DNA from: Pseudomonadota bacterium
Lineage (GTDB): Bacteria; Pseudomonadota; Alphaproteobacteria; Rhizobiales; Devosiaceae
Length of the DNA stretch: 64,000 bases
Reading direction: 5' to 3'
Assembly (NCBI GenBank): GCA_023428425.1
Contig: JAEYYP010000017.1
Coordinates: forward strand, 1 to 64,000
Each line of letters starts with the position of its first letter. Position 1 is the stretch's first letter. Below are positions 1 through 8,055 of this stretch, piece by piece. Both the position numbers and the translations under genes were made by a program. The notes under the pieces are model-generated. The model was not told the DNA's origin. It did not search any database and saw only the letters and a list, made by a program, of their open reading frames with translations.

Positions 1-46
1 CCCCGCCCCCCGGCCGCCGGGCGCCCCCCCCCCCCCCGCGGCCGCT
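1..46. other. C/G homopolymer-rich contig end, probably unreliable sequence
   Basis: The first ~46 bases are almost entirely C and G, with a run of about 15 C. The nagA reading frame stays open through it but translates to a glycine/proline-rich string that matches nothing expected in this enzyme, while the residues just before it ([11 protein letters not shown]) are normal NagA sequence. I read this as a low-quality assembly end, not biology. Confidence 0.55.
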
Positions 47-991
47 GGGCAGCGTTACGCCATGCGCCCGTGCCGCTTCGGCTAGGGCCGCCCGCGGATT
101 TGCCGAGGCCATCCGTATAGCCTGCTCCGGCGTCGCGCCGCCCCCCGCCACGCCGTTGCGAACCGCCGCATCGAGTTCGAGCGCTGAACCGGCAAGGTGC
201 GCCGCACCAGGCTGCCGCACCACCCCCATCCGGTCGCGCTCCACCTCCATGCCGGCGAAGCGGTAGCTGCCGGGCGCCGCCGCTGCGGCCAGTACTGCAT
301 CGGTGACGAGGATCGAGCGTTCGACCCCCTTGATCCGCAGCATGGCCCCCAGTGCTCCCGGCGACAGGTGGTGGCCATCGGCAATGAAGCAGGCGGCGAG
401 CCCTGGCTCGGCCAGCTGGCCGAGCAGGGCGTTCTCGGTCTTGTGCAGGCTGCGCGGCAGGCCGTTGCCGAGATGCGTCGACATGGTGAGCCCAGCCACC
501 GCCGCCTCGCGGACCTGAGCTATCGACGCCTCGCTATGCGCCATGGCGACGCAGATCCCGGCCTCGCGAAGCGCGCGGATGGTCGCCGTGGAGCCAGGCC
601 GCTCCGGCGCCAGCGTGACGAGGAGGATCGGCCGGCCCAGCCCCTCCGAAAGCCGCCGGTAGAGCGCCGGGTCGGGATCGGCCATGGCCTCGGGCGGGTG
701 ACAGCCGCGATAGCCTTCGCCGGAGTTCAGGAACGGCCCTTCGACATGGTAGCCCGGCACCATCGTCGGCCCAAACCTGCTGCCCGCGACAGCCGCCTCG
801 AGCGCCTCGATGCGCTCGCGCAACTCCGGCTCAAAAGCGGTGATGAGCGTTGGCAGGCAGAGCGTAACGCCGGTCCTGAGCATCGCCGCCAATGCCATGT
901 CGAGCCTCTCGGGCGTGATCGCCGGATCGTTGAAGTCGACCCCCGCAAAGCCGTTGACCTGCAGGTCGAACAGGCCATCGCTGCGGATCAC
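1..991 (-). CDS. nagA: N-acetylglucosamine-6-phosphate deacetylase, 3' end cut by the window edge
   Basis: Removes the acetyl group from GlcNAc-6-phosphate, giving GlcN-6-phosphate and acetate in the cytoplasm. The start is a GTG whose last two bases form the stop of nagB (GTGA overlap). The product opens with [19 protein letters not shown], the usual amidohydrolase opening, and continues with a [14 protein letters not shown] metal/substrate segment, MAHSEAS, STHLGNG and [10 protein letters not shown], then LVTDA with the catalytic aspartate. About 330 codons are visible; the family is ~380, so only the end is missing. Residues encoded by the first ~46 bases should not be trusted. It follows nagB directly in the operon, so the pair performs the two steps from GlcNAc-6-P to fructose-6-P. 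Confidence 0.9.
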   Translation of the reverse strand, partial: MIRSDGLFDLQVNGFAGVDFNDPAITPERLDMALAAMLRTGVTLCLPTLITAFEPELRERIEALEAAVAGSRFGPTMVPGYHVEGPFLNSGEGYRGCHPPEAMADPDPALYRRLSEGLGRPILLVTLAPERPGSTATIRALREAGICVAMAHSEASIAQVREAAVAGLTMSTHLGNGLPRSLHKTENALLGQLAEPGLAACFIADGHHLSPGALGAMLRIKGVERSILVTDAVLAAAAAPGSYRFAGMEVERDRMGVVRQPGAAHLAGSALELDAAVRNGVAGGGATPEQAIRMASANPRAALAEAARAHGVTLPSGRGGGGGARRPGGG

Positions 992-1734
992 CGTGCCAGC
1001 CTCGCGGCCGAAGCAGTGTCGAGGTGCAGCGTGGTGTGCGAGTGGCGCTGCAGGATGCTGGCCGGGCATATCGGCGTCACCGGACCGTCGACGGCCCCGG
1101 CCACTGCCGCGGCCTTGCGTGCGTCGGGGACCGACAGCACGATCTGGCGCGACTTCAGGATCTGCCGCACGCCCATCGAGATTGCCTGTCGCGGCACGTC
1201 GTCGAGCGTGGGGAACCATCCCTCCCCCAGTTGCTGGCGCCGGCAGTCCTCATCGAGCTCCACCACGAGATAGGCGGCCCCCGTGTCGAAATCGGCTGGC
1301 GGATCATTGAACGCCAGATGCCCGTTCTCGCCGATTCCGGCAAAGCAGACATCGATCGGGTGCCGCGCGATCAGCGCGCCGAGCCGAGCGACCTCTGCCT
1401 CGAGGTCAGGCGCATCGCCATCCACCTCGATGAAGCGCGGCCTTACTGGCAGCCGAGCCATCACGCGCTCCCGCAGGTACTTTCGAAAGCTCGCGGCATG
1501 GTTCGCCGGCAGGCCGACATACTCATCGAGGTGGAACACCGTGACTCGAGACCAGTCGATCTCCTCGCTCACCAGCGCGTCGAGCATCTCGAACTGGCTG
1601 GCGCCTGTAGCGAGTATAACATTGGCCTCGCCGCGCTCGGCAATTGCCTGCCGGATTGCCCGGCCACCCTCAGCTGCCGCCGAAATACCGAGCGAAGGCT
1701 TATCGCTATGCACCACCACGTCCACGGTCCGCAT
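988..1734 (-). CDS. nagB: Glucosamine-6-phosphate deaminase family protein
   Basis: Converts glucosamine-6-phosphate to fructose-6-phosphate and ammonia. A 248-residue product with the family landmarks: [16 protein letters not shown] (phosphate loop), [13 protein letters not shown] with the catalytic aspartate region, and [18 protein letters not shown] chose the ATG at 1734 ([13 protein letters not shown]) because the alignment to the family begins there; the frame is open to an ATG at 1815, but the extra residues look non-homologous. It overlaps nagA by 4 bases. About 245 bases with no recognisable gene separate it from the upstream rraA-like gene, so it may have its own promoter. Confidence 0.9.
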   Translation of the reverse strand: MRTVDVVVHSDKPSLGISAAAEGGRAIRQAIAERGEANVILATGASQFEMLDALVSEEIDWSRVTVFHLDEYVGLPANHAASFRKYLRERVMARLPVRPRFIEVDGDAPDLEAEVARLGALIARHPIDVCFAGIGENGHLAFNDPPADFDTGAAYLVVELDEDCRRQQLGEGWFPTLDDVPRQAISMGVRQILKSRQIVLSVPDARKAAAVAGAVDGPVTPICPASILQRHSHTTLHLDTASAARLAR

Positions 1735-1979
1735 CACCCTGTCTTTGCATCGAACACCGCCAAGGTTGACTGCCTTGTTGGGAGACATCAAGTCGGCATG
1801 TTCCGTGTTCCGCACCTCCGGTCGCTACACACGGAAGAAGACCGAGTGACCCCCGCTGATTGTTAGCAGCCTGATCACTATCGATGGCCTCTACACCGGG
1901 CCCAACGGTTGCGAGCGAGCGTCGGAAATCTCCGGCGCTCGCCAAACCGCGCCTTCGGCAGTCAGGCACGCGACCGCAG

Positions 1980-2684
1980 TCAGCTCTTCCGGAACAGCGG
2001 CTCCACCGTCACGTCGCTCAGATGTACGCCCTCGCGCATCCAGTAGGGCTCGACCTCACCAGCGCTGACATCGCCCCTCATCCGCACCTCCCGCGCCAGC
2101 ACCGCTTCGACAGCGCTCCGCGCCGCCCCCGCCTGGCGCATCGGCACGATCGTCACCCCGTCCCGATCCGCAACCACCACGTCGCCCGGCTGCACCACCA
2201 GCCCCCCGATAGCCACCGGAACGTTGATAGCTCCGCCGCCTACTTTTGTCGGCGCCCTGATGCTGAAACCTGCGGCGTAGACGGGCAACCCGATCGCCTC
2301 GATCTCCTCGAGGTCGCGGATGAGCGCGTCCGTCACCACGCCACGAACACCGGCGTTCCTCAGGTGCCCGACGATCGTACCGCCCAGCAGCGCACACATC
2401 CGTTCGTGCCCGCCGGTCGCAATCACCAGGATGTCGCCCGCCCGCACTTCCTTGAGCGCCAGGTACGGAACCAGGTTGTCGTTGGGGCTCGTGACCACCG
2501 TCACCGCACTGCCCGCCATGCGGTGACGCCGCGTCGTTGCCCTTATCGCGCCCGACAGGTTCCCGGCCTTCCCGAGCGCATCGGATACGGCGCTGCTGCC
2601 GGCCGCGGCAAGCGCCTCGATGGTCGCTTCGTCTGCCCCCGCCGCACGCTCGGCGACCAGCACGGGACGATTCGTGTCACTCAT
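1980..2684 (-). CDS. RraA-like / 4-hydroxy-4-methyl-2-oxoglutarate aldolase family protein
   Basis: A 234-residue member of the RraA-like/HMG aldolase fold. SSAVSDALGKAG, the segment GHERMCALLGGTIVGHLRNAG (positions ~90-110, the loop that binds the oxo-acid), a VTDALIRDLEEI helix and VVADRDGVTIVP are all typical. Enzymes of this family cleave 4-hydroxy-2-oxo acids or decarboxylate oxaloacetate with a divalent metal; a few are RNase E regulators. Being between a PdxA2-like dehydrogenase and nagBA argues for sugar-acid catabolism. Its start overlaps the end of pdxA2 by 4 bases (ATGA), so translation is coupled. The exact substrate cannot be read from the sequence. Confidence 0.8.
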   Translation of the reverse strand: MSDTNRPVLVAERAAGADEATIEALAAAGSSAVSDALGKAGNLSGAIRATTRRHRMAGSAVTVVTSPNDNLVPYLALKEVRAGDILVIATGGHERMCALLGGTIVGHLRNAGVRGVVTDALIRDLEEIEAIGLPVYAAGFSIRAPTKVGGGAINVPVAIGGLVVQPGDVVVADRDGVTIVPMRQAGAARSAVEAVLAREVRMRGDVSAGEVEPYWMREGVHLSDVTVEPLFRKS

Positions 2685-3658
2685 CCTGGTGCTCCTCCCG
2701 CCGCGTTCGCCTGAACCCGGCGTTGCGCTAGGTCCGCCGTCTGCAGCACCGCCTCGATTAGGTTCTTCGGGTCAGCGAGCCCCTTGCCCGCGATGTCGTA
2801 GGCGGTGCCGTGTGCAACCGTCGCCGTGGCATAGGGTACCGATGGATAAAACACCACCTCGCGTCCGAACCCCACGGCCTTCATCGCGATGTTCCCCTGA
2901 TCGTGGTAGAGATAGACCAGTGCGTCGAACTCGCCGCGCAGCGCCAGTGGCATCAGGATATCCGCCGGGATCGGGCCGGAAACGTTTGCGCCGGTGCGCG
3001 CCCGGTAGGCCGCGAGCGTCGGCACGATGAACTCGATCTCCTCGTCCCCCAGTGTGCCCCGGGCGCCGGCGTGCGGATTGAGCGCGGCGACACCGATCCG
3101 CGGCGCCGCGTTCCCGAACTCGGCGCAAAGCCCGATCAACCGGTCGAGCGCCGCGCCGATGCCCTCGCCCGTCACCCGTGCGGCGATGCCGGCAAACGGC
3201 ACGTGCCCCACCACGGTCGCCCGCAGCAGCCGGTCCAGCTTGGTGACGGTCCGCACCTGCGGCAGGTCACAACGCTTGCGCAGCACCTCCGTCTCGTCGC
3301 CGTCGATCCCGGCCAGCGCCAGCGCATGCTTGTTGAACGGCGCGAACACCACCGCGTCGATCTCACCCCGCGAGGCCGCCGCAAGAGCCGTTTCAAGGCT
3401 GGCGATCTGCTCCCTCCCAGCCCACTCGGTACACGAGCCCCAGGAGGCATCGGCGGGACGCTCCGCCTCGAGACCGAGCGCCGACAAGTAGAGTTCGATA
3501 TCGAGCGGCAGCGCGCAGACGCGGCTAGCCTCGCGATAGGTCTGCCGATGCCCGAACAGCACCGGCGTGTGTCCCGCCTCGAGCGTCGCACTGACGCTGC
3601 GCACAACGATTTCAGCGCCGATGCCCGCCGGGTCCCCCATGCATAGTCCAACCTTCAC
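2681..3658 (-). CDS. PdxA family dehydrogenase, PdxA2-like (four-carbon acid phosphate)
   Basis: A 325-residue 4-phosphohydroxy-L-threonine dehydrogenase-family protein. Landmarks are VGLCMGDPAGIGAE at the N terminus, VVFAPFNKHAL, a metal-binding VVGHVPF region, NPHAGARG, YHDQGNIAMKAVGF and VAHGTAYDIAGKG. PdxA proper makes a pyridoxal precursor; the PdxA2 branch oxidises and decarboxylates 4-phospho-erythronate or -threonate in acid-sugar catabolism. The neighbouring aldolase and the absence of other vitamin B6 genes favour the latter. I took the GTG at 3658, preceded by GGGGGA, because the glycine-rich start aligns there; the frame is open further upstream. No DUF1537 kinase, the usual partner of PdxA2, is visible in the window. 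Confidence 0.82.
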   Translation of the reverse strand: MKVGLCMGDPAGIGAEIVVRSVSATLEAGHTPVLFGHRQTYREASRVCALPLDIELYLSALGLEAERPADASWGSCTEWAGREQIASLETALAAASRGEIDAVVFAPFNKHALALAGIDGDETEVLRKRCDLPQVRTVTKLDRLLRATVVGHVPFAGIAARVTGEGIGAALDRLIGLCAEFGNAAPRIGVAALNPHAGARGTLGDEEIEFIVPTLAAYRARTGANVSGPIPADILMPLALRGEFDALVYLYHDQGNIAMKAVGFGREVVFYPSVPYATATVAHGTAYDIAGKGLADPKNLIEAVLQTADLAQRRVQANAAGGAPG

Positions 3659-3695
3659 GATTTCCCCCGAGCCCCTTGTTGCGACAATAGTCTGT

Positions 3696-3830
3696 CTACC
3701 CGACCGCCCACCCGCCATCCACCTGTGGCGCTGTGCCGGTCACCAGTGCCGAGGAGTCGGACGCGAGGAAAACCAACGCGCCCGAACCGCCTTCTAACGT
3801 TCCAAAACGTCCCAGCTTGATCAGTGGGGG
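3696..3830 (-). pseudogene. C-terminal remnant of a short-chain dehydrogenase/reductase
   Basis: The minus strand encodes KLGRFGTLEGGSGALVFLAS followed by SALVTGTAPQVDGGW and a stop. This is the standard SDR C terminus (GRFG.P.E...A.VFLASD.S..VTG....DGG). There is no cofactor motif or catalytic Tyr-Lys upstream; the frame runs into unrelated residues. The stop lies just before pdxA2, so a complete SDR gene was probably the first gene of this operon before a deletion. Confidence 0.65.
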
Positions 3831-3855
3831 CTGCCTGGTCGGTCCCTTTACCAGT

Positions 3856-3869
3856 TTGACAATTGTCGA
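3856..3869. promoter_or_regulatory. Palindrome TTGACAATTGTCGA, candidate operator
   Basis: The core GACAATTGTC (3858-3867) is a perfect 10-bp palindrome with one extra symmetric pair outside it. Palindromes of this type are bound by FCD-type GntR regulators. It lies upstream of the SDR remnant and the pdxA2 operon, which would be the target. No adjacent regulator gene remains, so the assignment is weak. Confidence 0.3.
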
Positions 3870-4077
3870 CATACCATCAGGGTCATGAGTTCGCCACCGC
3901 ATGGGTAATGCCCAGAATGCGCCGATATCGTTGATTTACGCCTCGTGCGCACTCGCGCCCACCTCGGAGCGCATACACCCGAAAACTCCCCAGCCGGGTG
4001 GTCCAAGATCTGGGGGGCAGATCAAACCTTCCGACGTCCACGTTTGCTGATGGGCAAGAAGCCGGGGGACCGCTTTC

Positions 4078-4374
4078 GTTGGAAGTATTTATGGCGCGAC
4101 TCAGCTCGATATCTTCGGGGTGACCAACCGCGAGGCACGTACGGTGGCGCAATTCCGAACCATCATGGAAGGAGCCGCCACCAATCGGCGCATCACCTAT
4201 CGGGCTCTTGGTAGGAGCTGGTTCGTCCTTTCCGCTACCTGGATGGGATGCTGACCAGACCGTGAACCGCGATGGCACTGCGCTTTCGGCGAAACCAGTT
4301 ATCCGGCGGAGCGAAAGCGCGAGTTTGATCCACTCGTCGAGCGCATCGAGAATAGCCTGACTGCACCGCGATGA
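4078..4374 (+). pseudogene. Frameshifted remnant of a rhizobial-type hypothetical protein
   Basis: The plus strand from 4078 reads GSIYGATQLDIFGVTNREAR, then RRITYRALGRSWFVLS, and stops at a TGA at 4252. A different frame then carries YPAERKREFDPLVERIENS and stops at 4372-4374. These two parts read as the middle and the end of one family of short secreted proteins common in Hyphomicrobiales (ITYR..GR.WFVLS ... YPA..R..FDP.VERIE.S), so a frameshift and a small loss separate them. The start region upstream is not recognisable. The region 3870-4077 holds nothing else I can identify. Confidence 0.5.
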
Positions 4375-4383
4375 TGACAGAGC

Positions 4384-4413
4384 AAAAACCCGGTCTCTTT
4401 CGAGGCCGGGTTT
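4384..4413 (-). terminator. Rho-independent terminator of the stress-protein gene
   Basis: On the minus strand AAACCCGGCCTC, a GAAA tetraloop and GAGACCGGGTTT form a 12-bp stem with a single C/A mismatch, and the 3' side runs on into two further T. It begins 24 bases after the stop codon of the gene ending at 4437. Confidence 0.85.
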
Positions 4414-4436
4414 CAGTTCAGGCCAACCGACGTAGG

Positions 4437-5051
4437 TCAGCTGCGAAGGACCGGCGGCACGATACCAGCGCGGTAGTCGCGGATCCGGTCAGCCTCGTAC
4501 GGCTCGGCCGTTTCATCGAAAGCTTCCCATCCGCTCGCCTCGTATTCGCGACGACGGGTCTCGAGATTGATGCCGCTATCGCTGTTCAGGATTGCCTGGG
4601 CGGCGTCAGCGCGGCTGTCATCGACACGGGCGGTGACGAGAATGCTGCCGCGGCGAACACCTTCGGCGTAGACGTGAGCATCGCGCTCATCGACGCCAGC
4701 CTCGGTCAGAGCGCCGATCAGCCCGCCCGTCGCGCCACCCACAACCGCACCCGCGGCGGCCCCCACCACGGTCGAAAGTAGCCAGCCGCCCGCCACTACA
4801 GGGCCAATACCGGGGATTGCCAGCAGACCGAGACCGGTCAGCAGACCACCAGCGCCGCCCACGGCAGCACCGATACCCGCGCCAGTACCGGCGTCGGCGG
4901 CGACGTCGTCACCATCGGTGGCGTAGGAGCCATCGACATTGTTCGCGACGATGGAGATGTCGTCGGCAGGGATGCCCGCGTCCTTGAGGGAGCGCACGGC
5001 ATTGTCAGCGTGATCGCGGGTGTCAAACAGTCCGCTGATGGTACGCATCAT
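4437..5051 (-). CDS. General stress protein 17M-like protein with glycine-rich membrane segment
   Basis: A 204-residue protein. The first ~45 residues (TISGLFDTRDHADNAVRSL, then GIPADDISIV) match the N-terminal domain of the general stress protein 17M / YflT-like family. Residues ~52-120 are glycine- and alanine-rich and hydrophobic (GLLAIPGIGPVVAGG, GAAAGAVVGGATGGLIGAL), like glycine-zipper membrane proteins. The second half resembles the same ferredoxin-like fold (AEGVRRGSILVTARV). The start follows a strong AAGGAG; a second ATG three bases downstream is equally possible. It stands alone, with its own terminator. A stress-response role is inferred from the family, and the molecular function is unknown. 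Confidence 0.8.
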   Translation of the reverse strand: MMRTISGLFDTRDHADNAVRSLKDAGIPADDISIVANNVDGSYATDGDDVAADAGTGAGIGAAVGGAGGLLTGLGLLAIPGIGPVVAGGWLLSTVVGAAAGAVVGGATGGLIGALTEAGVDERDAHVYAEGVRRGSILVTARVDDSRADAAQAILNSDSGINLETRRREYEASGWEAFDETAEPYEADRIRDYRAGIVPPVLRS

Positions 5052-5226
5052 CTATCTCCTTGATTGCAGCGGCGTTCGTCGCCGAGGTTTTCATCAACGG
5101 GAGTGCATGCGATGCGTTCCTAATCTCGCGTTCGGAGATGGACGAGGCATTCCTCCGAAAAGCCTGGCTCTCTGCATCGATCTTCATGCTCATTGCGTTG
5201 CTCTTTCCCAGTTCGAGAAGGTCGCG

Positions 5227-5898
5227 ATGTTCCAGCCCCCCACCTTGACCTACAGCGGCCGCACTTGGTGGCATCGCGGCAAACCGTACTCCCTGCCCGA
5301 ACTTGTACTCGACGGGATCGTGCATGGGGTGGGCTTGCTCATCGCCATCGCAGTGGGCGGCGTGCTCTTGCTCAGCGGAGAGGCAGCACGCCCAGCCCTG
5401 CTAGTCTATGTCGCTTCGCTCTTGCTGGTGTTGACCGTGTCGCTGGCCTTTAATCTAGCGCCCGTAACACCCGTGAAGATGTTCCTGGCCCGGCTCGATC
5501 AAGCCGCGATCTTCCTGTTGATCGCTGGCACCTACACACCACTGTTGAGCCTCCTCGGCGGCACGCCTACCGGGGACATCATGCTGGCGCTTGTGTGGGG
5601 AGCCGCCATCGTAGGGATCGCGCTGAAACTGCTCGTGCCGGAGCGCTTCGGACGGCTCGCATTGTTTCTCTACTTGGGTATCGGGTGGAGCGGCCTTGCC
5701 GTGTTCAACTCGCTAGCTGTCATTCTGCCCGCCAGCGCCCTGTGGCTATTGCTGGCAGGCGGCGTAGCCTACAGCTCCGGCATCGTATTCCACCTGTGGG
5801 AGCGGTTGAAATTCCACAACGTGCTTTGGCATTCGTTCGTGGTGCTGGGCGCGACGCTGCACCTGTGGGCGGTGCTCAAAGCGGTCGCCTTTGGCTAA
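5227..5898 (+). CDS. Hemolysin III / PAQR (YqfA) family membrane protein
   Basis: A 223-residue integral membrane protein with seven hydrophobic segments. Family landmarks: ELVLDGIVHGVG near residue 25 (conserved His), LDQAAIFLLIAGTYTPLL in the middle, and FHNVLWHSFVVLGATLHLWAV at the end with the conserved His pair that binds metal in PAQR proteins. The family was named for a Bacillus hemolysin, but most members are metal-dependent membrane hydrolases of unclear role, so a toxin function should not be assumed. The ATG at 5227 is preceded by GAGAAGG. The 175 bases before it are shared as a divergent promoter with the stress-protein gene. Confidence 0.85.
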   Translation: MFQPPTLTYSGRTWWHRGKPYSLPELVLDGIVHGVGLLIAIAVGGVLLLSGEAARPALLVYVASLLLVLTVSLAFNLAPVTPVKMFLARLDQAAIFLLIAGTYTPLLSLLGGTPTGDIMLALVWGAAIVGIALKLLVPERFGRLALFLYLGIGWSGLAVFNSLAVILPASALWLLLAGGVAYSSGIVFHLWERLKFHNVLWHSFVVLGATLHLWAVLKAVAFG

Positions 5899-5982
5899 GA
5901 CTTGGCCGCGGCCGCTCTGCCTTGCGGATTGCTGTGCCAGCACCCGGCGGTTGCACTCTTGAGCACTTGGCCAGCTAACATA

Positions 5983-6065
5983 TTGACTTAGAACAATAAT
6001 TCGTGATATCCTATCGTTGCGCGAGTTCAGCGCCGCCCCGGTGCGACGCGCGCAACTGATAGGAT
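5983..6065 (+). promoter_or_regulatory. Sigma70-like promoter overlapping a long inverted repeat
   Basis: TTGACT (5983-5988), an 18-bp spacer and TATCCT (6007-6012) form a plausible promoter. The -10 box lies inside the left arm of an inverted repeat: ATCCTATCGTTGCGCG (6008-6023) pairs with CGCGCAACTGATAGGAT (6049-6065) over 16 bp with one bulged T and a 25-base loop. The structure could be the 5' end of a short RNA or a regulatory leader, with the hairpin at 6137 as its end. No open reading frame of note begins until 6178. Confidence 0.45.
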
Positions 6066-6136
6066 GATAGCTTGTTGCTGACAGCACTTGGGCATGCGCC
6101 GGCCTTATCACGCGCAACCATCACATCGACTACGAA

Positions 6137-6157
6137 AAGGGGGCCTCTGGCCCCCTT
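6137..6157. terminator. Perfect GC hairpin, possible terminator
   Basis: AAGGGGGCC - TCT - GGCCCCCTT is a perfect 9-bp stem with a three-base loop. On the plus strand it is followed by CGTCG, with no T run; on the minus strand it is followed by TT before CG. It could end a transcript from the promoter at ~5983 or act as a leader structure of the gene at 6178. Confidence 0.45.
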
Positions 6158-6177
6158 CGTCGTTGCCGGGGGCGACA

Positions 6178-6432
6178 ATGGCTGAGCCCGAGCCCTTCAC
6201 GCCCTACCTCGTCGTCCTGAGCAGCAACGCCACCGGCAGGTCCTTCGGCAGCGTGTTCGCCGAAGCCGGGGCCGAGCTAGCCCTGCGCGCAGCGGGCCAG
6301 ATGGACCTTCATGCCATTCGTGTTGTCGGCGAGGACCTCGCGGCGCTGGCGGCCGGCCTGCCGCGCGGCAAGGTCTTCGAGAAAAGCGGCAACGCGTTTG
6401 TGCCACTCGCCGCACGCGCCAATGACTCTTGA
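6178..6432 (+). CDS. Small hypothetical protein, 84 residues
   Basis: The frame starts MAEPEPFTPYLVVLS and ends KSGNAFVPLAARANDS. It is mildly amphipathic, with no signal peptide or membrane segment. I chose the ATG at 6178 (GGGGG just upstream) over one at 6088 that lies beyond the GC hairpin. The codon pattern is like that of the neighbours, so it is probably coding. I do not recognise a family. The same frame continues open after its TGA for another 100 codons, which raises the possibility that the stop is secondary. Confidence 0.45.
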   Translation: MAEPEPFTPYLVVLSSNATGRSFGSVFAEAGAELALRAAGQMDLHAIRVVGEDLAALAAGLPRGKVFEKSGNAFVPLAARANDS

Positions 6433-6735
6433 GGCCGCTGGCACGCTCTCCAGGCGGCCGAAGCCCGAACCGGCTACCACCCAGCTGACAACGGCGGCAA
6501 GCGCACAGGCAAAGCGACTGCCGGGGAAGGCGAAGCAACTTCTGAGCACTATCTGCCCATCCGTTGGACCGACCTTCGCGTGGGCGCACCGGCGTTGGTC
6601 GCCGATGGCGAAGACCGAGGCTGGTGGGACGCTGTCGTGGTCGAGGCAGGAGGGCTATCGAGACCGGCGACCAGATGGAGCGGCTCCAGCGGCTCGAGGA
6701 GCACGTGGACGAGCGGGCCGAGCAAAGACCCTTGA
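6433..6735 (+). pseudogene. Possible coding remnant in frame with the preceding small gene
   Basis: This 303-base stretch reads on in the same frame as the small gene before it, without its own good start codon. The middle part (HYLPIRWTDLRVGAPALVAD, then RGWWDAVVVE) looks like real protein, with spacing like short Tudor/SH3-type hypothetical proteins (W..I.VG..VLA.....WW.A.V). After VVVEAGG the composition turns to Ser/Arg-rich low-information residues, suggesting a frameshift. Either a broken gene or a fused larger gene interrupted by the TGA at 6430. Confidence 0.3.
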
Positions 6736-6828
6736 AACCGAAGCCGCCCCGGGGTTCAAAATGGCTGCATGACTAGGGCAATGCGCCGTCTCCTAACCTG
6801 CCCGGTACAGTCGTCGCACAAACCAAGC

Positions 6829-6975
6829 AAAGTTTACGTCATGTCCTCAGACAAAATCGTTGAAGTCGTCAGGCCGCTCGACCTCATCCGCAACCCGCAG
6901 GCCGATGAGACGCAAGCGCTTGTCGGCGCCGTGCTGAGCGTCTGGGCCAAGCTGGTTGGGAACGCACCCGCATGA
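6829..6975 (+). pseudogene. C-terminal remnant of an oligopeptide-type ABC transporter ATPase
   Basis: The frame encodes KVYVMSSDKIVEVVRPLDLI followed by RNPQADETQALVGAVLS. This matches the end of DppD/OppF-type ATPases (..V.VMY.G.IVE.GP...I..NPQHPYT.ALL.AV). The invariant HPYT has become ADET, and there is no Walker A, signature or Walker B upstream. It ends in an ATGA overlap with the SDR gene, which is how transporter operons are usually joined, so an ABC operon was probably deleted here. Confidence 0.55.
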
Positions 6976-7733
6976 GCCAGTGCGTCGCTATAACGGGGTC
7001 TACCACCGGCATCGGCTACGCAATGGCCGAAGCCTTCGCTCGCGATGGTGCTCGCCTCGTGATCAACTCTCACCTGGATGACGATGGCGGTGCGGCCGCA
7101 AGGCTGGGCCAGTTGGCAGAGTGCCATTTCGTGAGCGCGGACCTTTCCACCGTCGCCGGTGCTCAGGGATTCGTCGCGGCAGCGCGTGCAAAGCTGGGGC
7201 GGGTCGATACTCTCGTCAACAACGCCGGCACGTACCTCGACACCAGTTTCGACGACCTCACCGAGACGGTGTTCGACCGCACCTTCAATCTCAACGTGAA
7301 AGGCTACCTGTTCGCTTCTCAGGCCTTCGTGAAAGGTCTGGTGCCGGGGCAGGAGAACCCGAGCATCATCTGCACCGGCTCGACCAACTCACTGGCGGCC
7401 GAAAAGAACAGCGTCGTCTACGATAGCTCGAAGGGCGCAGTGCTGATGCTGGTCCGCAACCTAGCGGTCACTCTGGCCGAGCGCGCCATCCGCGTGAACG
7501 GGATCGGTCCGGGTATTGTCGAGACACCGCTGAGCGCAAAGGGCATCGCCACGCCAGGCGTCCGCCTAGCTCTCGAACGCCAGATTCCCCTCGGCCGCAT
7601 CGGCATACCAGACGATATAGGCGCCGCGGCGGTGTTCCTCGCCTCGCCCGCTGCCCGCTACATCACCGGTCAGATGCTCTATGTCGACGGCGGTATCCTC
7701 GCCAACCAGATGTCCTGGGAGCCCGTGTCGTGA
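6972..7733 (+). CDS. SDR family NAD(P)-dependent oxidoreductase
   Basis: A 253-residue classical short-chain dehydrogenase. It has the cofactor motif TGSTTGIG (residues ~9-16), NNAG at ~87, and the catalytic Ser..Tyr-x3-Lys as STNSLAAEKNSVVYDSSKGA. The end is ASPAARYITGQMLYVDGG, the normal SDR finish. It oxidises or reduces a small alcohol or ketone; the substrate is not determinable. The ATG at 6972 overlaps the end of the ABC-ATPase remnant by 4 bases. It is an intact gene stranded among remnants, so its former operon partners are lost. Confidence 0.9.
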   Translation: MSQCVAITGSTTGIGYAMAEAFARDGARLVINSHLDDDGGAAARLGQLAECHFVSADLSTVAGAQGFVAAARAKLGRVDTLVNNAGTYLDTSFDDLTETVFDRTFNLNVKGYLFASQAFVKGLVPGQENPSIICTGSTNSLAAEKNSVVYDSSKGAVLMLVRNLAVTLAERAIRVNGIGPGIVETPLSAKGIATPGVRLALERQIPLGRIGIPDDIGAAAVFLASPAARYITGQMLYVDGGILANQMSWEPVS

Positions 7734-7799
7734 AGACCCGCAAAGGCGACTAAAACTAGGAAGGATGGCCGATCCTCGTGAGGCGGGTCGGCTATGCCT

Positions 7800-8055
7800 C
7801 CCGCAGCTTGACTTGTCGAACACCGGAATGTGCGGCGCGATCCCGCGCTGCTTGACCAGAAACACCAGGTTTTCGGCCGGGCCACAGGCACTGTCGGCGG
7901 TAAGGCTCTGCGGCTCGAGCGCGAAGCGCGCGGTCGTCCGGTCGAGCATGGCGTGCGATGCGTCGACCTTGGCCTAGCGGATAGCGCGGCTCGCTTCGAC
8001 ATCGAGGATTATCGTGTGCTCGGTGTCGATCAGGAGTTGGTGGCATACCCGGGGT
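7800..8055 (-). pseudogene. Transposase remnant, IS1182-like, with in-frame stop
   Basis: The minus strand encodes LLIDTEHTIILDVEASRAIR, a TAG stop, then AKVDASHAMLDRTTARFALE, LTADSACGPAENLVFLVKQR and GIAPHIPVFDKSS. This is the central part of IS1182/DUF772-type transposases (LIDTDHAII.DVEAT.AIRQAEV ... TADTAYGSAENL.WLV..RGIEPHIPVFDKS). The N and C termini and inverted repeats are missing and the frame is broken, so it is an inactive scar of an insertion. Confidence 0.75.

Noticed and set aside
2681..3658. PdxA as the vitamin B6 biosynthesis enzyme
   Set aside because: No other pyridoxal genes (pdxJ, ksgA-type neighbourhood) are present, and the gene is coupled to an aldolase and near nag genes, favouring the catabolic PdxA2 branch.
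5227..5898. Hemolysin III as a virulence toxin
   Set aside because: The family is a widespread PAQR-type membrane protein; the name is historical and no other virulence gene is nearby.
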